A stretch of DNA of 56,216 bases from Aliterella atlantica CENA595 (GCF_000952155.1 NZ_JYON01000032.1:1-56216); one strand, 5' to 3'; positions 7,939 through 17,659 are shown, counted from the first letter of the stretch. Notes: generated from the letters alone by a model not told the origin. A program made the numbers and translations.

Positions 7939-9135
7939 ATGACAACCCAGCAACCAGCACGTATATGTATTCTTGGTGGAGGCTTTGGCGGTCTCTATAC
8001 TGCACTGCGCCTTAGTCAATTACCCTGGGAAGAAGCGCAAAAACCAGAAATTGTTTTGGTGGATAAAAGCGATCGCTTTTTATTTTCTCCGCTTTTGTAC
8101 GAACTGCTGACAGGCGAATTACAAACTTGGGAAATTGCCCCGCCGTTTGTGGAAGTCCTTGCTGGTACTGGCGTTCGCTTCTATCAAGGTAGGGTAGCTG
8201 ATATCGATATCGACGAGCAAAGAGTCCGCTTACAAGATGGTCCAGAAATTCCTTATGACCGCTTGGTACTGGCTTTAGGCGGCGAAACTCCTCTAGATAT
8301 GGTTCCTGGGGCTACATCTTACGCTTTTCCGTTTCGTTCGATTACAGATGCTTACCGCTTGGAAGAAAGGTTAAGGCTGTTAGAAGAATCTGATGCTGAC
8401 AAAATTCGTGTAGCAATTGTTGGTGGTGGGTACAGCGGTGTAGAACTTGCTTGCAAGCTAGCAGATCGGTTGCAAGAACGAGGTAGATTGCGATTAGTTG
8501 AACTATCTGACCAAATTTTACGCACGTCGCCAGAATTTAACCGTAATGCCGCGAATAATGCTTTAGAAAAGCGGAGTGTATGGGTTGATTTGGAGACTAA
8601 AGTAGAGTCTATTACAGCAGATGCGATCGCTTTAGAATACAAAAATCAAGTAGATACTATTCCAGTAAATTTGGTAATTTGGACTGTAGGCACAAGGGTA
8701 AATCCGGTAGTACAAAGTCTTCCTGTCAAGCAAAATCAACGCGGTTCGCTGACTACTACCCCAACTCTACAGTTAGTTGACCGCCCAGAAATATATGCTC
8801 TAGGCGATTTGGCTGATTGCGTTGATGCAGATGGTCAACAAGTACCAATCACTGCTCAAGCAGCCTTCCAGCAGGCTGATTATGTTGGTTGGAATATTTG
8901 GGCTTCGTTGACTAATCGTCCTTTGTTACCGTTTCGCTATCAGCATTTGGGGGAAATGATGACTTTGGGGACAAACAATGCAACTTTTACAGGTTTAGGG
9001 GTAAAGTTAGATGGTCCTTTAGCCTATGTTGCTCGTCGTCTGGCTTATTTGTATCGTATGCCTACATTAGAGCATCAATTGAAGGTTGGTTTCAATTGGC
9101 TGACTGCGCCTATTGTGGATGCGCTGAAGGATTAA
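7939..9135 (+). CDS. ndbB: Type II NAD(P)H dehydrogenase NdbB (demethylphylloquinone reductase)
   Basis: A 398-residue two-dinucleotide-fold flavoprotein. The FAD motif GGGFGG is at residues 13-18 and a second motif, VGGGYSGVELA, lies in the middle for NAD(P)H. The stretch RFLFSPLLYELLTGELQTWE is typical of the cyanobacterial NdbB group, whose Synechocystis member reduces demethylphylloquinone before the last methylation of vitamin K1 synthesis. I place the start at ATG 7939 (MTTQQPARICILGG). The frame is open back to 7828, but that extension begins in a short repeat and resembles no known N-terminus. No membrane anchor is evident. The NdbB subgroup is from memory of family sequences; the NDH-2 call is firm. 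Confidence 0.82.
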   Translation: MTTQQPARICILGGGFGGLYTALRLSQLPWEEAQKPEIVLVDKSDRFLFSPLLYELLTGELQTWEIAPPFVEVLAGTGVRFYQGRVADIDIDEQRVRLQDGPEIPYDRLVLALGGETPLDMVPGATSYAFPFRSITDAYRLEERLRLLEESDADKIRVAIVGGGYSGVELACKLADRLQERGRLRLVELSDQILRTSPEFNRNAANNALEKRSVWVDLETKVESITADAIALEYKNQVDTIPVNLVIWTVGTRVNPVVQSLPVKQNQRGSLTTTPTLQLVDRPEIYALGDLADCVDADGQQVPITAQAAFQQADYVGWNIWASLTNRPLLPFRYQHLGEMMTLGTNNATFTGLGVKLDGPLAYVARRLAYLYRMPTLEHQLKVGFNWLTAPIVDALKD

Positions 9136-9143
9136 GAAATAGC

Positions 9144-9177
9144 GAACGCAGATGGACGCGGATGAACGCAGATGAAG
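9144..9177 (+). repeat. ACGCAGATG short tandem repeat
   Basis: Direct repeat of the block at 7801-7831, found immediately after the ndbB stop codon. Confidence 0.7.
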
Positions 9178-9205
9178 AATTGTGCGGTGTTGCAATAGGA
9201 GATAA

Positions 9206-11359
9206 TTAAGGCGATCGCATTGACAAACTAATGCGCTTTAAATTCTCTTTTACTTCTAATACTCGCACTTTTACAACTTGCCCTACTTTGACGAACTTTT
9301 TAGGATCGTCCACAAATTGATTGGCGATTTGGGAGATATGTACTAATCCGTCTTGATGCACGCCGATATCTACAAATGCACCAAAGTTAGCGACGTTAGT
9401 AATAATTCCTTCTAGTTCCATGCCTACTTTTAAGTCGCCTATTTCTTTGATTCCTTCTTTGAAGGTGGCGTATTTAAATTCTGCTCTTGGATCTCTACCT
9501 GGTTTTTCTAGTTCGCTGATAATATCGCGTAATGTGGGTTCGCCTACTATGTCGGTTACGTATTTTTTTAAATCTACTGACTTTAGCTTTTGACTCGCTT
9601 GGGATATCTGAGTCAAGGGTAGATTTAAGTCTTTAGCGATCGCTTTTACTACTCCGTAACTTTCTGGATGCACTGCGGTATTGTCTAAAGGGTTCTTTCC
9701 GCTGCTAATTCGCAGGAATCCGGCTGACTGTTCAAATGTTTTTTGTCCTAGTTTGGCGACTTTTAATAGTTGTTTGCGATCGCTAAATGCACCGTTGCTA
9801 TCTCGATAAGTAATAATATTTTTAGCAATTGTTGGTGTAATCCCAGAAACAAAGGATAGCAGTTCTTTGGAGGCTGTATTAAGGTTTACCCCTACGTAGT
9901 TAACGCAGCTTTCTACAGTTTCGTCTAACTTTTGCTTGAGTAGCTTTTGATCGACATCATGCTGATATTGTCCTACACCGATAGATTTAGGGTCAATTTT
10001 GACAAGTTCTGCTAGTGGATCTTGCAAACGGCGACCGATACTAATAGCGCCGCGTACTGTAATATCTAGATCGGGAAATTCGGCGATCGCCACTTCACTT
10101 GCTGAATAAATTGATGCCCCTGATTCGTTTACCATTACTTTAACTGGTTTGCGTTCTAAGGTTTTGATGACTTCACTTGCAAATTCATCTGTCTCTCTTC
10201 CCGCTGTACCGTTACCAATTGCTATTAGTTCTATATTGTACTTTTTAATTAATTTCTCGATTGTTTGTGCGGCTTGAATGCGTTGGTGACTACCAGTATG
10301 AGGGAATATAGTTTGATATTCTAAAAATTTGCCTGTATTATCAATTACAGAAGTTTTACAACCAGTTCTGAAACCTGGATCTATAGCTAAAGTTGGCTTC
10401 ATTCCCGCTGGAGATGATAGCAATAATTCTCGTAAATTAGTCTCAAATGTTTTGATTGATTCAATGTCGGCGTAGTTTTTGCGATCGCCAATTACTTCGC
10501 TAGTCAAAGATGTTTTCATCAAGCGGTTAAAGGCATCTTTGAGCATTGCTTGATAAAAGTTTCGGATAGCTCTAACTTTAGTTTTTATTTCTTGCGATTC
10601 TAAGTAGGCTAATACTTCTAGTTCATCGAAAGTAAGTTCTAAATTTAAAACTTTCTCGTTTTCTCCCCGTAGTAAAGCTAGCATATTGTGCGGAGCAATA
10701 CCTTTGACTTTGACTCTATAATCGCGATACATTTCAAATTTGGTGCTACCTTCTGGATGCTCCTTCTTAATTTGTGAAGTAAATACACCGTTTTGCATTA
10801 AATAATCTCTTAAATATGCGCGTAAGTTAGCTTTTTCTGCTACTTCTTCAGCTAAAATATCAGCCGCACCTTTAAGCGCATCTGCTGCTGTTTTCACAGC
10901 TTTTTCTTCAGAAATATATTTTGCTGCTTCTGTTTCTAAAGATGCATCAATTGACGCTTTTGTATTTAAAGATTTGATAAAATCTGCTAGAGGCTGCAAG
11001 CCTTTTTCTTTAGCAATTGTTGCTTTGGTACGTTTTTTAGGCTTGTAGGGTAGATAAAGGTCTTCAAGTTCGTTTTTCTGCAAGCAAGCGGTAATTTTTG
11101 ACTTAAGATCGTCAGTAAGTTTGCCAAGTTCTGCGATCGCATTTAAGATTGCGTTTTTGCGTTCTTCTAGTTCGCTGAGGTAAGTAAACCTGTCTGATAG
11201 TTCGCGCAACTGGATTTCATTCATTTCTCCAGTGCGTTCTTTGCGGTAACGGGCAATAAATGGAATTGTTGCACCTTCAGCTAGAAGTTCTAAAGCGTTA
11301 CTAACTTGAGAGGGTTTGAGTGTAAGTTCTTGAGCTAAAAATTTAGCAATATCTACCAT
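9206..11359 (-). CDS. tex: Tex-family S1 RNA-binding protein
   Basis: A 717-residue protein with the full Tex architecture: helical N-terminal region, YqgF/RuvC-like domain in the middle (LAIDPGFRTGCKTSVID, IAIGNGTAGRETDEF), helix-hairpin-helix segment (NLNTASKELLSFVSGI), and a C-terminal S1 domain (ITNVANFGAFVDIGVHQDG). Tex proteins bind RNA and are linked to transcription complexes. I prefer the ATG at 11359 (MVDIAKFLAQEL) over a TTG six codons earlier, because Tex proteins start at this point. The gene follows the Ser/Thr kinase gene by about 25 bases in the same direction and may be co-transcribed with it. Confidence 0.92.
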   Translation of the reverse strand: MVDIAKFLAQELTLKPSQVSNALELLAEGATIPFIARYRKERTGEMNEIQLRELSDRFTYLSELEERKNAILNAIAELGKLTDDLKSKITACLQKNELEDLYLPYKPKKRTKATIAKEKGLQPLADFIKSLNTKASIDASLETEAAKYISEEKAVKTAADALKGAADILAEEVAEKANLRAYLRDYLMQNGVFTSQIKKEHPEGSTKFEMYRDYRVKVKGIAPHNMLALLRGENEKVLNLELTFDELEVLAYLESQEIKTKVRAIRNFYQAMLKDAFNRLMKTSLTSEVIGDRKNYADIESIKTFETNLRELLLSSPAGMKPTLAIDPGFRTGCKTSVIDNTGKFLEYQTIFPHTGSHQRIQAAQTIEKLIKKYNIELIAIGNGTAGRETDEFASEVIKTLERKPVKVMVNESGASIYSASEVAIAEFPDLDITVRGAISIGRRLQDPLAELVKIDPKSIGVGQYQHDVDQKLLKQKLDETVESCVNYVGVNLNTASKELLSFVSGITPTIAKNIITYRDSNGAFSDRKQLLKVAKLGQKTFEQSAGFLRISSGKNPLDNTAVHPESYGVVKAIAKDLNLPLTQISQASQKLKSVDLKKYVTDIVGEPTLRDIISELEKPGRDPRAEFKYATFKEGIKEIGDLKVGMELEGIITNVANFGAFVDIGVHQDGLVHISQIANQFVDDPKKFVKVGQVVKVRVLEVKENLKRISLSMRSP

Positions 11360-11384
11360 AATTTTGATTCGAGGCAAAATCTAA

Positions 11385-12905
11385 CTAATCTTTTTTATCT
11401 TTACCACGCTGTTTTTGCTTTTCGTCTTCTCTATTTTGCTTCCCTTGGCGATCGTCATCTATATTTTGCTGGCTTGAATCGTCGCTTTCATCATTTTCTT
11501 GAATGCTGTTACTGGGGGCGGGTACTACCTCTGGAGAAGCGGGAACTTCCTCTGTAGGAACTACAACTGTAGGCGCTTGATTAGTAGAAGGATCGGTAGT
11601 TGGAGAAGGAGACGGAAGCGGTGATTCTTGCGATTGACGCACTGCACGTAATTTATCCCTCAAAGTTGGAGAAGGTGAAACGCTGGGGGTTGGCGACGCT
11701 TCTACAGGTGTGGGAGAAACGCTAGGAGATGGAGTTGTAGCAGCGCGGCGACGCAATCGCCGCAGCAGGCGACGTTGTGAGTTAGAAATTGCAGGTTCTA
11801 CTGTAGGACTAGATTCTACTACAGGCGGCGAAGTTGTTACTGGTGGACTAGCTATAGGAGAAGGCTGGATAACTGGTACATCGTCGCTAGATTGCCTTTG
11901 TAAGTAAGAGGAAACGCTGCTAAAGGCAATACCAGCGATCGCAGCTAGGGCTATACCGCCACCAATCAACAAGCCAGGGGAAGAGCGCTTTTTGGGTGAA
12001 ACTATAGTTGGTGGTGGAGAATTAGGCGTTGCAACTACTTTTTGTTGATGCTGGGGAATTAAAGGAATAGTTTTAACTGTTTGCGTGGCTAGATGCATAG
12101 ATGCAGTAGGTAAAAGTGCCAGCCACTCGCCAATCGTAGCAGGGCGAAAACGTGCTTCTACAGCCATACCGCGCATTACAGCTTGATTGGTAGCTTTACT
12201 AAGTTGCGGTTGAATATCGATAGGGGCTGGCATAGGAATGCGATCGCGCAAACTTGCCGCTACAGGAACTCGCGCTGTGAGTAAGGCATACAAAGTTGCT
12301 GCTAACCCATAAACGTCGGTTGCAGGCGTGCGGGGCGCTTGGTAGAGATATTGTTCTATAGGTGCGTAGCCTTCAGATACCATACCTGTATGTGTCTGCG
12401 TCGAACCTGGGGTAAATTCCCGCGCAATGCCAAAATCTATTAATACTACTTCGTCTGTACCCTGACGGAGAATAATATTTTGCGGTTTAACATCTCGATG
12501 TAGCAAGTTATTTTGGTGTACTACTTGCAATGCTGCCCCAATTTGGCGGATGTAGTGAATTGCCTTGGTTTCAGGTAAAGGGCGATCGGGAAATACAACG
12601 AGATCTAATGTTTCTCCAGGAATATAATCCATTACCATATAGGGCAAACCGTCTTCAACAAAGAAGTCGCTTACCCGCACAATATTCGGATGAACGCAAG
12701 CAGCTAGCCTTCTTGCTTCGCCTTGAAATTGGTTTTGAAACTTGGCAAACTGCGGATCTAGGCGTAGCGATTCATTGAGGGTTTTAATTACTACTATCTG
12801 ATTGAGATAGTGATGAGTGGCTTTAAATGTAATGCCAAAACCACCGCGCCCTAATTCTTGTTCTAGGGTATATTTGCCGCCCTGCAATGTTTTACCAGCT
12901 ATCAT
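11385..12905 (-). CDS. Transmembrane serine/threonine protein kinase (PknB/SpkB type)
   Basis: 506 residues. The kinase domain fills about residues 1-270, with glycine loop GRGGFG, ATP lysine in VVIKTL, catalytic HRDVKPQNI, DFG and the activation-loop end GYAPIEQY. One membrane segment (LLIGGGIALAAIAGIAFSSV) follows near residue 315. The outer part is low-complexity: Pro/Ser/Thr-rich runs with SPSP repeats, a basic stretch RRLLRRLRRR, and a highly charged tail of Asp, Lys, Gln and Arg. There is no recognisable sensor domain such as PASTA or WD40. It sits between omp85 and tex, all on one strand. The activating signal and targets are unknown. Confidence 0.92.
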   Translation of the reverse strand: MIAGKTLQGGKYTLEQELGRGGFGITFKATHHYLNQIVVIKTLNESLRLDPQFAKFQNQFQGEARRLAACVHPNIVRVSDFFVEDGLPYMVMDYIPGETLDLVVFPDRPLPETKAIHYIRQIGAALQVVHQNNLLHRDVKPQNIILRQGTDEVVLIDFGIAREFTPGSTQTHTGMVSEGYAPIEQYLYQAPRTPATDVYGLAATLYALLTARVPVAASLRDRIPMPAPIDIQPQLSKATNQAVMRGMAVEARFRPATIGEWLALLPTASMHLATQTVKTIPLIPQHQQKVVATPNSPPPTIVSPKKRSSPGLLIGGGIALAAIAGIAFSSVSSYLQRQSSDDVPVIQPSPIASPPVTTSPPVVESSPTVEPAISNSQRRLLRRLRRRAATTPSPSVSPTPVEASPTPSVSPSPTLRDKLRAVRQSQESPLPSPSPTTDPSTNQAPTVVVPTEEVPASPEVVPAPSNSIQENDESDDSSQQNIDDDRQGKQNREDEKQKQRGKDKKD

Positions 12906-13013
12906 GTCATCTAAAGGATGAATATTGTCCTTGAAACTCTTTGCATTCTAACTTTCTTGTCGTCAAACAGGGCGTAATATGTTCCGTGAAAGATGTAGGC
13001 GCAATGCATTATT

Positions 13014-14891
13014 TTAAAATCTTTGTCCAATACCGAATTGAACTTGACTTTCGCCGCGATTGTTGATGCCAAAGTCAGCCCGTAATAGTCCAATGGGCGA
13101 CTCTATACGCAAGCCTGCGCCATAAGAAAAACCAGAACCAGGTTTGCTGCGAACTACCGCAGGTTCGCCTAATACTGTATCGCCTGAACCTAAGTCTGAA
13201 GCAAAGTCAGCAAAAATTACGCCGCCTACAGGGCGAAAAATAGGAAAGCGATATTCTGCTGATGCTAGTACATAAGAACGACCGCTGCCAACTTCACCCT
13301 CACCATAAGCCCGTACTGAATTAAGCCCGCCCAAGTTAAATGCTTGATAAGGTGGCAAATCTCCAATTGTCGTACCGCCTTGGAGATTGAAAGCTAATAC
13401 TTCGCGATCGCTTGTACCTAAAATTTCTACTGGTATGTACTGAATATAGTTTGCCTGCAATCTATTCATGGCAATATTACCTTCACCAAACGGAATCGAT
13501 TGTTCGGTGCTAAAACTAATTACCGATCCTTGGGTGGGATTTTTGGGATCGTTGCGATCGTCTTTGGTGGCGCTAAATGATAAAGCTAATATATCGTCAA
13601 TGCCCGTACCGCTAAATGATAGGGGATTGCCTAACTCATCGGTTGGCGAAATATTGCCATCGCGATCGCGAATACTAACGCGGGTATAGTTAAATCCTAA
13701 TGAAGCTTGCCAATCATTTATCGGGCGCTGTACGCTAATCCCGCCGCCAAATCGTCCTTCACGGGGGTTGCTACCGTTGGCTAAATCGATAATGCCATCG
13801 AATGTCTGTGATGTACCGCGCCGCCGAAAAGCGGTAATTTGATAGCCTAGTCGGTTTGGTTCGCTGGCTCGATAAGGACTGGTAAAATTGGTTGCAAATT
13901 GTAATTCGCGGCGACTAGCTTGTACGTCTATACCTACAGAATCGTTGATACCGCCAAAGTTAAAGTCTTGATAGTCAAGTTCGACATATATTCCCGTGTC
14001 ATCGTCATAACCCCCGCCACCGCCAATATTGCGCGTTGGTTTTTCAGTCAAATCGTAAATCACATCAACTTGATTTGGAGCGTTTTGCAAAACTACGTTA
14101 ACAGTTCTAAATAGTCCTGTACGATACAATTGACGCAAGTCTTCTTCTATAGCGCGATCGCTCAATACATCTCCTGGTTGGATTTTCACTTCGCGGCGCA
14201 AAAACTCTTGCTTGGTACGTCCTAAAATTGGTTCGCCGCGATCGTTAGTTGGCTTACCATCTCTATTTAAAAAGCGAAAACTAACGCTATTTACAATTCC
14301 TTCAGAAACGTCTATAGTTAATATTCCTTCAGGGCTGGGACTTACTGATATTACTTTTGCTGCTATATAACCATTTCTTATGTACCATTGCTTAATCTTG
14401 TCTGCGCTTTGGCTAATAGCAGATGGACTAATTGCGTTGCCTAACTGCGGCTGAAATAGCTTTGTCGCTACCTCTGGAGTCAAAACTTGGGCGTTAGCAA
14501 GTTGGAGAGATTGAATTACTATCGGTTCTACTTCATAGCCTACATTTATTCCGGCTGGATTGCTGGTAGTATTTACTCGTGCATTTGCGAACAAGCCAGT
14601 AGCTAAAATTGCTTGTACGTCTGCTTGCAATTGGCGATCGCTTGTATCTTCTCCAGCGCGAGTTTTGATGGTATCGCGGATGAGTGCTGCTAACTCCTCG
14701 CTTGCGCCTACAATTTGTACGTCTGTAGTTAAAACAAATACATCAGTAGAGCGATCGCTTTGTGGTGTTTGTTCTTGTGCTGTAATTTGAGGAATGGTAG
14801 GAAGGTTTTGCGCTGCAGATATTTCTACCCAGCTTAAATCAAAGGTTACAATCGCTGCCAAAGTCCAAATCGCTGTAGAAGAAACACGCAT
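13014..14891 (-). CDS. Omp85/BamA-family outer membrane protein with POTRA domains
   Basis: 625 residues with an N-terminal signal-like segment. About three POTRA domains follow between residues 50 and 290 (one shows VQSLQLANAQVLTPEVATKL, another VNSVSFRFLNRDG). The C-terminal half is a 16-strand-type barrel with the family motif in variant form, NLGGLNSVRAYGEGEVG, and an aromatic end, QFGIGQRF. The family inserts barrel proteins into the outer membrane and is the ancestor of chloroplast Toc75. It is divergent from the LpxB-like gene, so two outer-membrane-linked genes share one intergenic region (14892-15056). The 108 bases to the downstream kinase gene hold no clear terminator. Confidence 0.9.
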   Translation of the reverse strand: MRVSSTAIWTLAAIVTFDLSWVEISAAQNLPTIPQITAQEQTPQSDRSTDVFVLTTDVQIVGASEELAALIRDTIKTRAGEDTSDRQLQADVQAILATGLFANARVNTTSNPAGINVGYEVEPIVIQSLQLANAQVLTPEVATKLFQPQLGNAISPSAISQSADKIKQWYIRNGYIAAKVISVSPSPEGILTIDVSEGIVNSVSFRFLNRDGKPTNDRGEPILGRTKQEFLRREVKIQPGDVLSDRAIEEDLRQLYRTGLFRTVNVVLQNAPNQVDVIYDLTEKPTRNIGGGGGYDDDTGIYVELDYQDFNFGGINDSVGIDVQASRRELQFATNFTSPYRASEPNRLGYQITAFRRRGTSQTFDGIIDLANGSNPREGRFGGGISVQRPINDWQASLGFNYTRVSIRDRDGNISPTDELGNPLSFSGTGIDDILALSFSATKDDRNDPKNPTQGSVISFSTEQSIPFGEGNIAMNRLQANYIQYIPVEILGTSDREVLAFNLQGGTTIGDLPPYQAFNLGGLNSVRAYGEGEVGSGRSYVLASAEYRFPIFRPVGGVIFADFASDLGSGDTVLGEPAVVRSKPGSGFSYGAGLRIESPIGLLRADFGINNRGESQVQFGIGQRF

Positions 14892-15056
14892 AAAGTTAAT
14901 GTGTCTATTTATAGAGTTAAGTTTTCAAACAGGGTTGTCAGATACCATTTTCAGCTACTATATTTTTCCCTATCACCCGATCGCTTCACTGCCACTACCT
15001 AAGACACTGGTTAGTTAAGTTTTTCACTTCTGGTTCCTTATTAATATTTGCTGCCA

Positions 15057-16292
15057 ATGTCCCACCTTGCCTCTAAATTTCGGTTACTTTGCCTCAGTAA
15101 TGGTCATGGAGAGGATATCATTGCTGTGCGGATTTTGCAGGAATTACAGCAATGCTCAGTCGATTTAGATATTGCTGCTTTACCGATAGTTGGCGAAGGT
15201 AGGGCATATATTACTGCGGGTATTCCCATAGTTGGTTCGGTGCAAGTGATGCCTTCTGGTGGGTTCATCTACATGAGTGGGCGACAATTGATGCGAGATT
15301 TGCAAGGTGGTTTACTCCAATTAACTTTGACTCAAACTAAAGCATTACGCACCTGGCTAAAACAAGGTGGGGTAGTTTTAGCTGTAGGGGACATTGTGCC
15401 GTTATTGTTCGCTTGGTGGAGTGGTGTTGATTATGCCTTTGTCGGTACAGCACAATCAGAATACTACATCCGCGATGATGTGAAAATGCTGGCAAAACCC
15501 TCTATCTTAGATCGGTGCTTAGGTTTATCTGAGTCTGTTTACCATCCTTTTTATCGCTGGCTAATGTTTCATCCTCGTTGCAAAGCTGTTTTTCCTAGAG
15601 ACTCGCTGACAGCCAAGAATTTGCAAAAATGGTCTATTCCGGTTTTTGACTTGGGTAATCCCATGATGGATCGATTAGAACCGACGCGATCGCTACAATT
15701 ACCTCATCAACCATCTTTAACTATTCTGCTTCTACCTGGTTCTAGAACTCCCGAAGCATACGCTAATTGGCAACAAATTTTACAAGCTGTAGTTAATTTA
15801 AGTGAAACTTTTAGCGATCGCTCCTTACAATTTCTCGGTGCGATCGCTCCTGGAGTAAGTACGGAACCTTTATGTCAAATGCTTGTTAGTGCTGGCTTTT
15901 GTCTGTCAAAAGACTTGACATTTAATTACAAAAATGCATCTATAGTATTGACACAAAAAGCTTATAACGATTGCTTGCATTTGGCAGACATTGCGATCGC
16001 GATGGCAGGAACAGCAACAGAACAATTTGTAGGCTTAGGTAAACCTGCAATTTTAATTCCTGGCAAAGGTCCTCAATTTACTTATAATTTTGCTGAAGCC
16101 CAAAGCCGTCTTTTAGGTTCGTCTGTCATATTATTGCAGCAGCCACAGCAAGCAGGAGAAGCGATTAAATCTTTATTAGTAGATAGCGATCGTCTAGCGC
16201 AAATTGCCGCCAATGGTTACAGGCGCATGGGCGCACCAGGAGCAGCCCAGAGGATTGCGGAGCGTTTGATCGAGCAATTTGGTGCTAATTAG
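15057..16292 (+). CDS. Lipid-A-disaccharide synthase-related glycosyltransferase (cyanobacterial LpxB-like)
   Basis: 411 residues. The N-terminus FRLLCLSNGHGEDIIAVRIL and the C-terminal part (LADIAIAMAGTATEQFVGLGKP, GKGPQFTYNFAEAQ) are those of the cyanobacterial LpxB-related family rather than true LpxB. The fold is GT-B, with the sugar-nucleotide site in the second half. Substrate is unknown; many cyanobacteria keep this gene beside unusual lipid A. I use ATG 15057 (MSHLASKF) instead of the TTG three codons upstream. It is divergent from the Omp85 gene. The exact reaction is inference. Confidence 0.8.
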   Translation: MSHLASKFRLLCLSNGHGEDIIAVRILQELQQCSVDLDIAALPIVGEGRAYITAGIPIVGSVQVMPSGGFIYMSGRQLMRDLQGGLLQLTLTQTKALRTWLKQGGVVLAVGDIVPLLFAWWSGVDYAFVGTAQSEYYIRDDVKMLAKPSILDRCLGLSESVYHPFYRWLMFHPRCKAVFPRDSLTAKNLQKWSIPVFDLGNPMMDRLEPTRSLQLPHQPSLTILLLPGSRTPEAYANWQQILQAVVNLSETFSDRSLQFLGAIAPGVSTEPLCQMLVSAGFCLSKDLTFNYKNASIVLTQKAYNDCLHLADIAIAMAGTATEQFVGLGKPAILIPGKGPQFTYNFAEAQSRLLGSSVILLQQPQQAGEAIKSLLVDSDRLAQIAANGYRRMGAPGAAQRIAERLIEQFGAN

Positions 16293-16500
16293 GTGGTTGG
16301 CTGTAGGACTGAGGTTACTAACAATGCAGTTGCGATCGCTATTAAACCATTACCTAATAGGTATTTCGTCAATTGATGCAAAATTTTGAACGCGATCTAT
16401 CAACTCATTGCAGTTAATGTATCAATTGTTACTTGCAAATTGTTTGCAGGCAAGGTAATTCCCTGCGCTGTAATATTTTGAAAAGATTAGCGCTCGCCTT

Positions 16501-16839
16501 TTACTCTAGTGCTAAGTGTAAAATTAAAGCTGCTTTGACTAATTGCATCGTTTCTGAACTCAAAGTTCCTAACTTATTTTTATCTAACCTTTGCTTAGAA
16601 ATCGTCCGAATTTGTTGAGCTTGGACTTTTGATGGTTTAGACAACCCTGTACCATTTGGTTCGAGAAAAACTTCAAACGGGTAAACACGAATAACATTAG
16701 ATGTAATCGGCAAAATCGTTACAGTATCGGCAGCACGATTGTTAGCATTGTTACTGATAATTAGAACAGGGCGACGCTTATCTGTCTCTGAGCCTAGCGC
16801 TGGGCTAAGATTGGCATAGTAAATATCACCACGCTTCAT
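16501..16839 (-). CDS. mazF: MazF/PemK-family endoribonuclease toxin
   Basis: A 112-residue toxin starting MKRGDIYYANLSPALGSE, the classic MazF N-terminus. RRPVLIISNN follows, then ILPITS and the C-terminal SKVQAQQIRTISKQRL. MazF cleaves single-stranded RNA at short sequences, leaving a 2',3'-cyclic phosphate and a 5'-OH. An ATG six codons upstream (16857) is also possible; both overlap the antitoxin gene, by 14 or 32 bases. The overlap shows coupling with the RHH antitoxin. Cleavage specificity cannot be inferred. Confidence 0.92.
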   Translation of the reverse strand: MKRGDIYYANLSPALGSETDKRRPVLIISNNANNRAADTVTILPITSNVIRVYPFEVFLEPNGTGLSKPSKVQAQQIRTISKQRLDKNKLGTLSSETMQLVKAALILHLALE

Positions 16840-17050
16840 CTCTAAGTCCATCAGCAATAGTTACATCCCAATCTGGATCTATTTCTTGATTCGCTTCGCT
16901 GTAGGCTATCTCTAATTCTTTTTCTTGAAGCAAATGTAAGGCTACTTCAACTACTTGAGAGCGCGATTTGCAGTTATAAGTGTCTTTATAGTTTTCAATA
17001 AACTTGACTAGATGTTGAGGTAAAGATACTGATATTTTATCTACCTGCAT
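16826..17050 (-). CDS. Ribbon-helix-helix antitoxin partner of MazF
   Basis: A 74-residue protein beginning MQVDKISVSLPQHLVKFIEN. The first 45 residues fit a ribbon-helix-helix DNA-binding domain (beta strand KISVSLP, then two helices). The acidic tail, EIDPDWDVTIADGLRDEAW, would block the toxin. It is an RHH rather than AbrB-type partner, as in the ParD/MazE-like systems common in cyanobacteria. It follows kptA by 48 bases on the same strand. Confidence 0.88.
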   Translation of the reverse strand: MQVDKISVSLPQHLVKFIENYKDTYNCKSRSQVVEVALHLLQEKELEIAYSEANQEIDPDWDVTIADGLRDEAW

Positions 17051-17098
17051 TAGTTATATGACGGAATACTAAAAGTAGGAATAATAGTATTTTAGCAC

Positions 17099-17659
17099 TT
17101 AAATCAATTGCTGAGACTGCAATTCGATGTACTCTGGCGGAACGCTATCGACTAGCCAAACACCATTATCAGAACAGTAGAAAGTATAACTAGCTTGGTG
17201 CATAGCAGCAGCATTTACAGCTAATACTACTGGCTTACCGTGTCTTGCACCCACATTACGAGCGATCGCTGTATCCTGAGATAAATGGACGTGATGGCGA
17301 GACATTTTACACAAGCCTGTTTGCATAATTGCTGCAATTGCACTTGCACCTGTACCGTGATAAAGCACATCTGGAGGAATAACAGGTTCTAGTTGCAAAT
17401 CTACTTCTACGCTATGTCCTTGATTGGCGCGGATTAACGTACCTGTAGAGTCAAAGGAGAAGCGTTGTTTATCGTTTTTTGCAACTACTTCCTCTAATTG
17501 CGTCCAACTGATAGGAAAAGCATTCTTTTTACAAGCTGCTAATAATTCTTCTACAGCAACCCAGCCACCAGGTAATAGTGTAATACCTAAACGATCGGGT
17601 TGATGGCGTAGGTGCTTGCTGAGATATCTACTGATTTTGACTAATTGCGAATTATTCAC
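17099..17659 (-). CDS. kptA: RNA 2'-phosphotransferase (Tpt1/KptA family)
   Basis: 186 residues, the normal length for KptA. The N-terminal winged-helix half has LSKHLRHQPDRLGI and GGWVAVEELL. The C-terminal ADP-ribosyltransferase-like half has LYHGTGASAI, MSRHHVHLS and YTFYCSDNGVWLVDSVPP. The family transfers an internal RNA 2'-phosphate to NAD+. In eukaryotes this finishes tRNA splicing, but the bacterial role is unknown. Here it is directly upstream of, and co-oriented with, an RHH antitoxin and MazF. No RNA ligase gene is in the window. Confidence 0.93.
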   Translation of the reverse strand: MNNSQLVKISRYLSKHLRHQPDRLGITLLPGGWVAVEELLAACKKNAFPISWTQLEEVVAKNDKQRFSFDSTGTLIRANQGHSVEVDLQLEPVIPPDVLYHGTGASAIAAIMQTGLCKMSRHHVHLSQDTAIARNVGARHGKPVVLAVNAAAMHQASYTFYCSDNGVWLVDSVPPEYIELQSQQLI

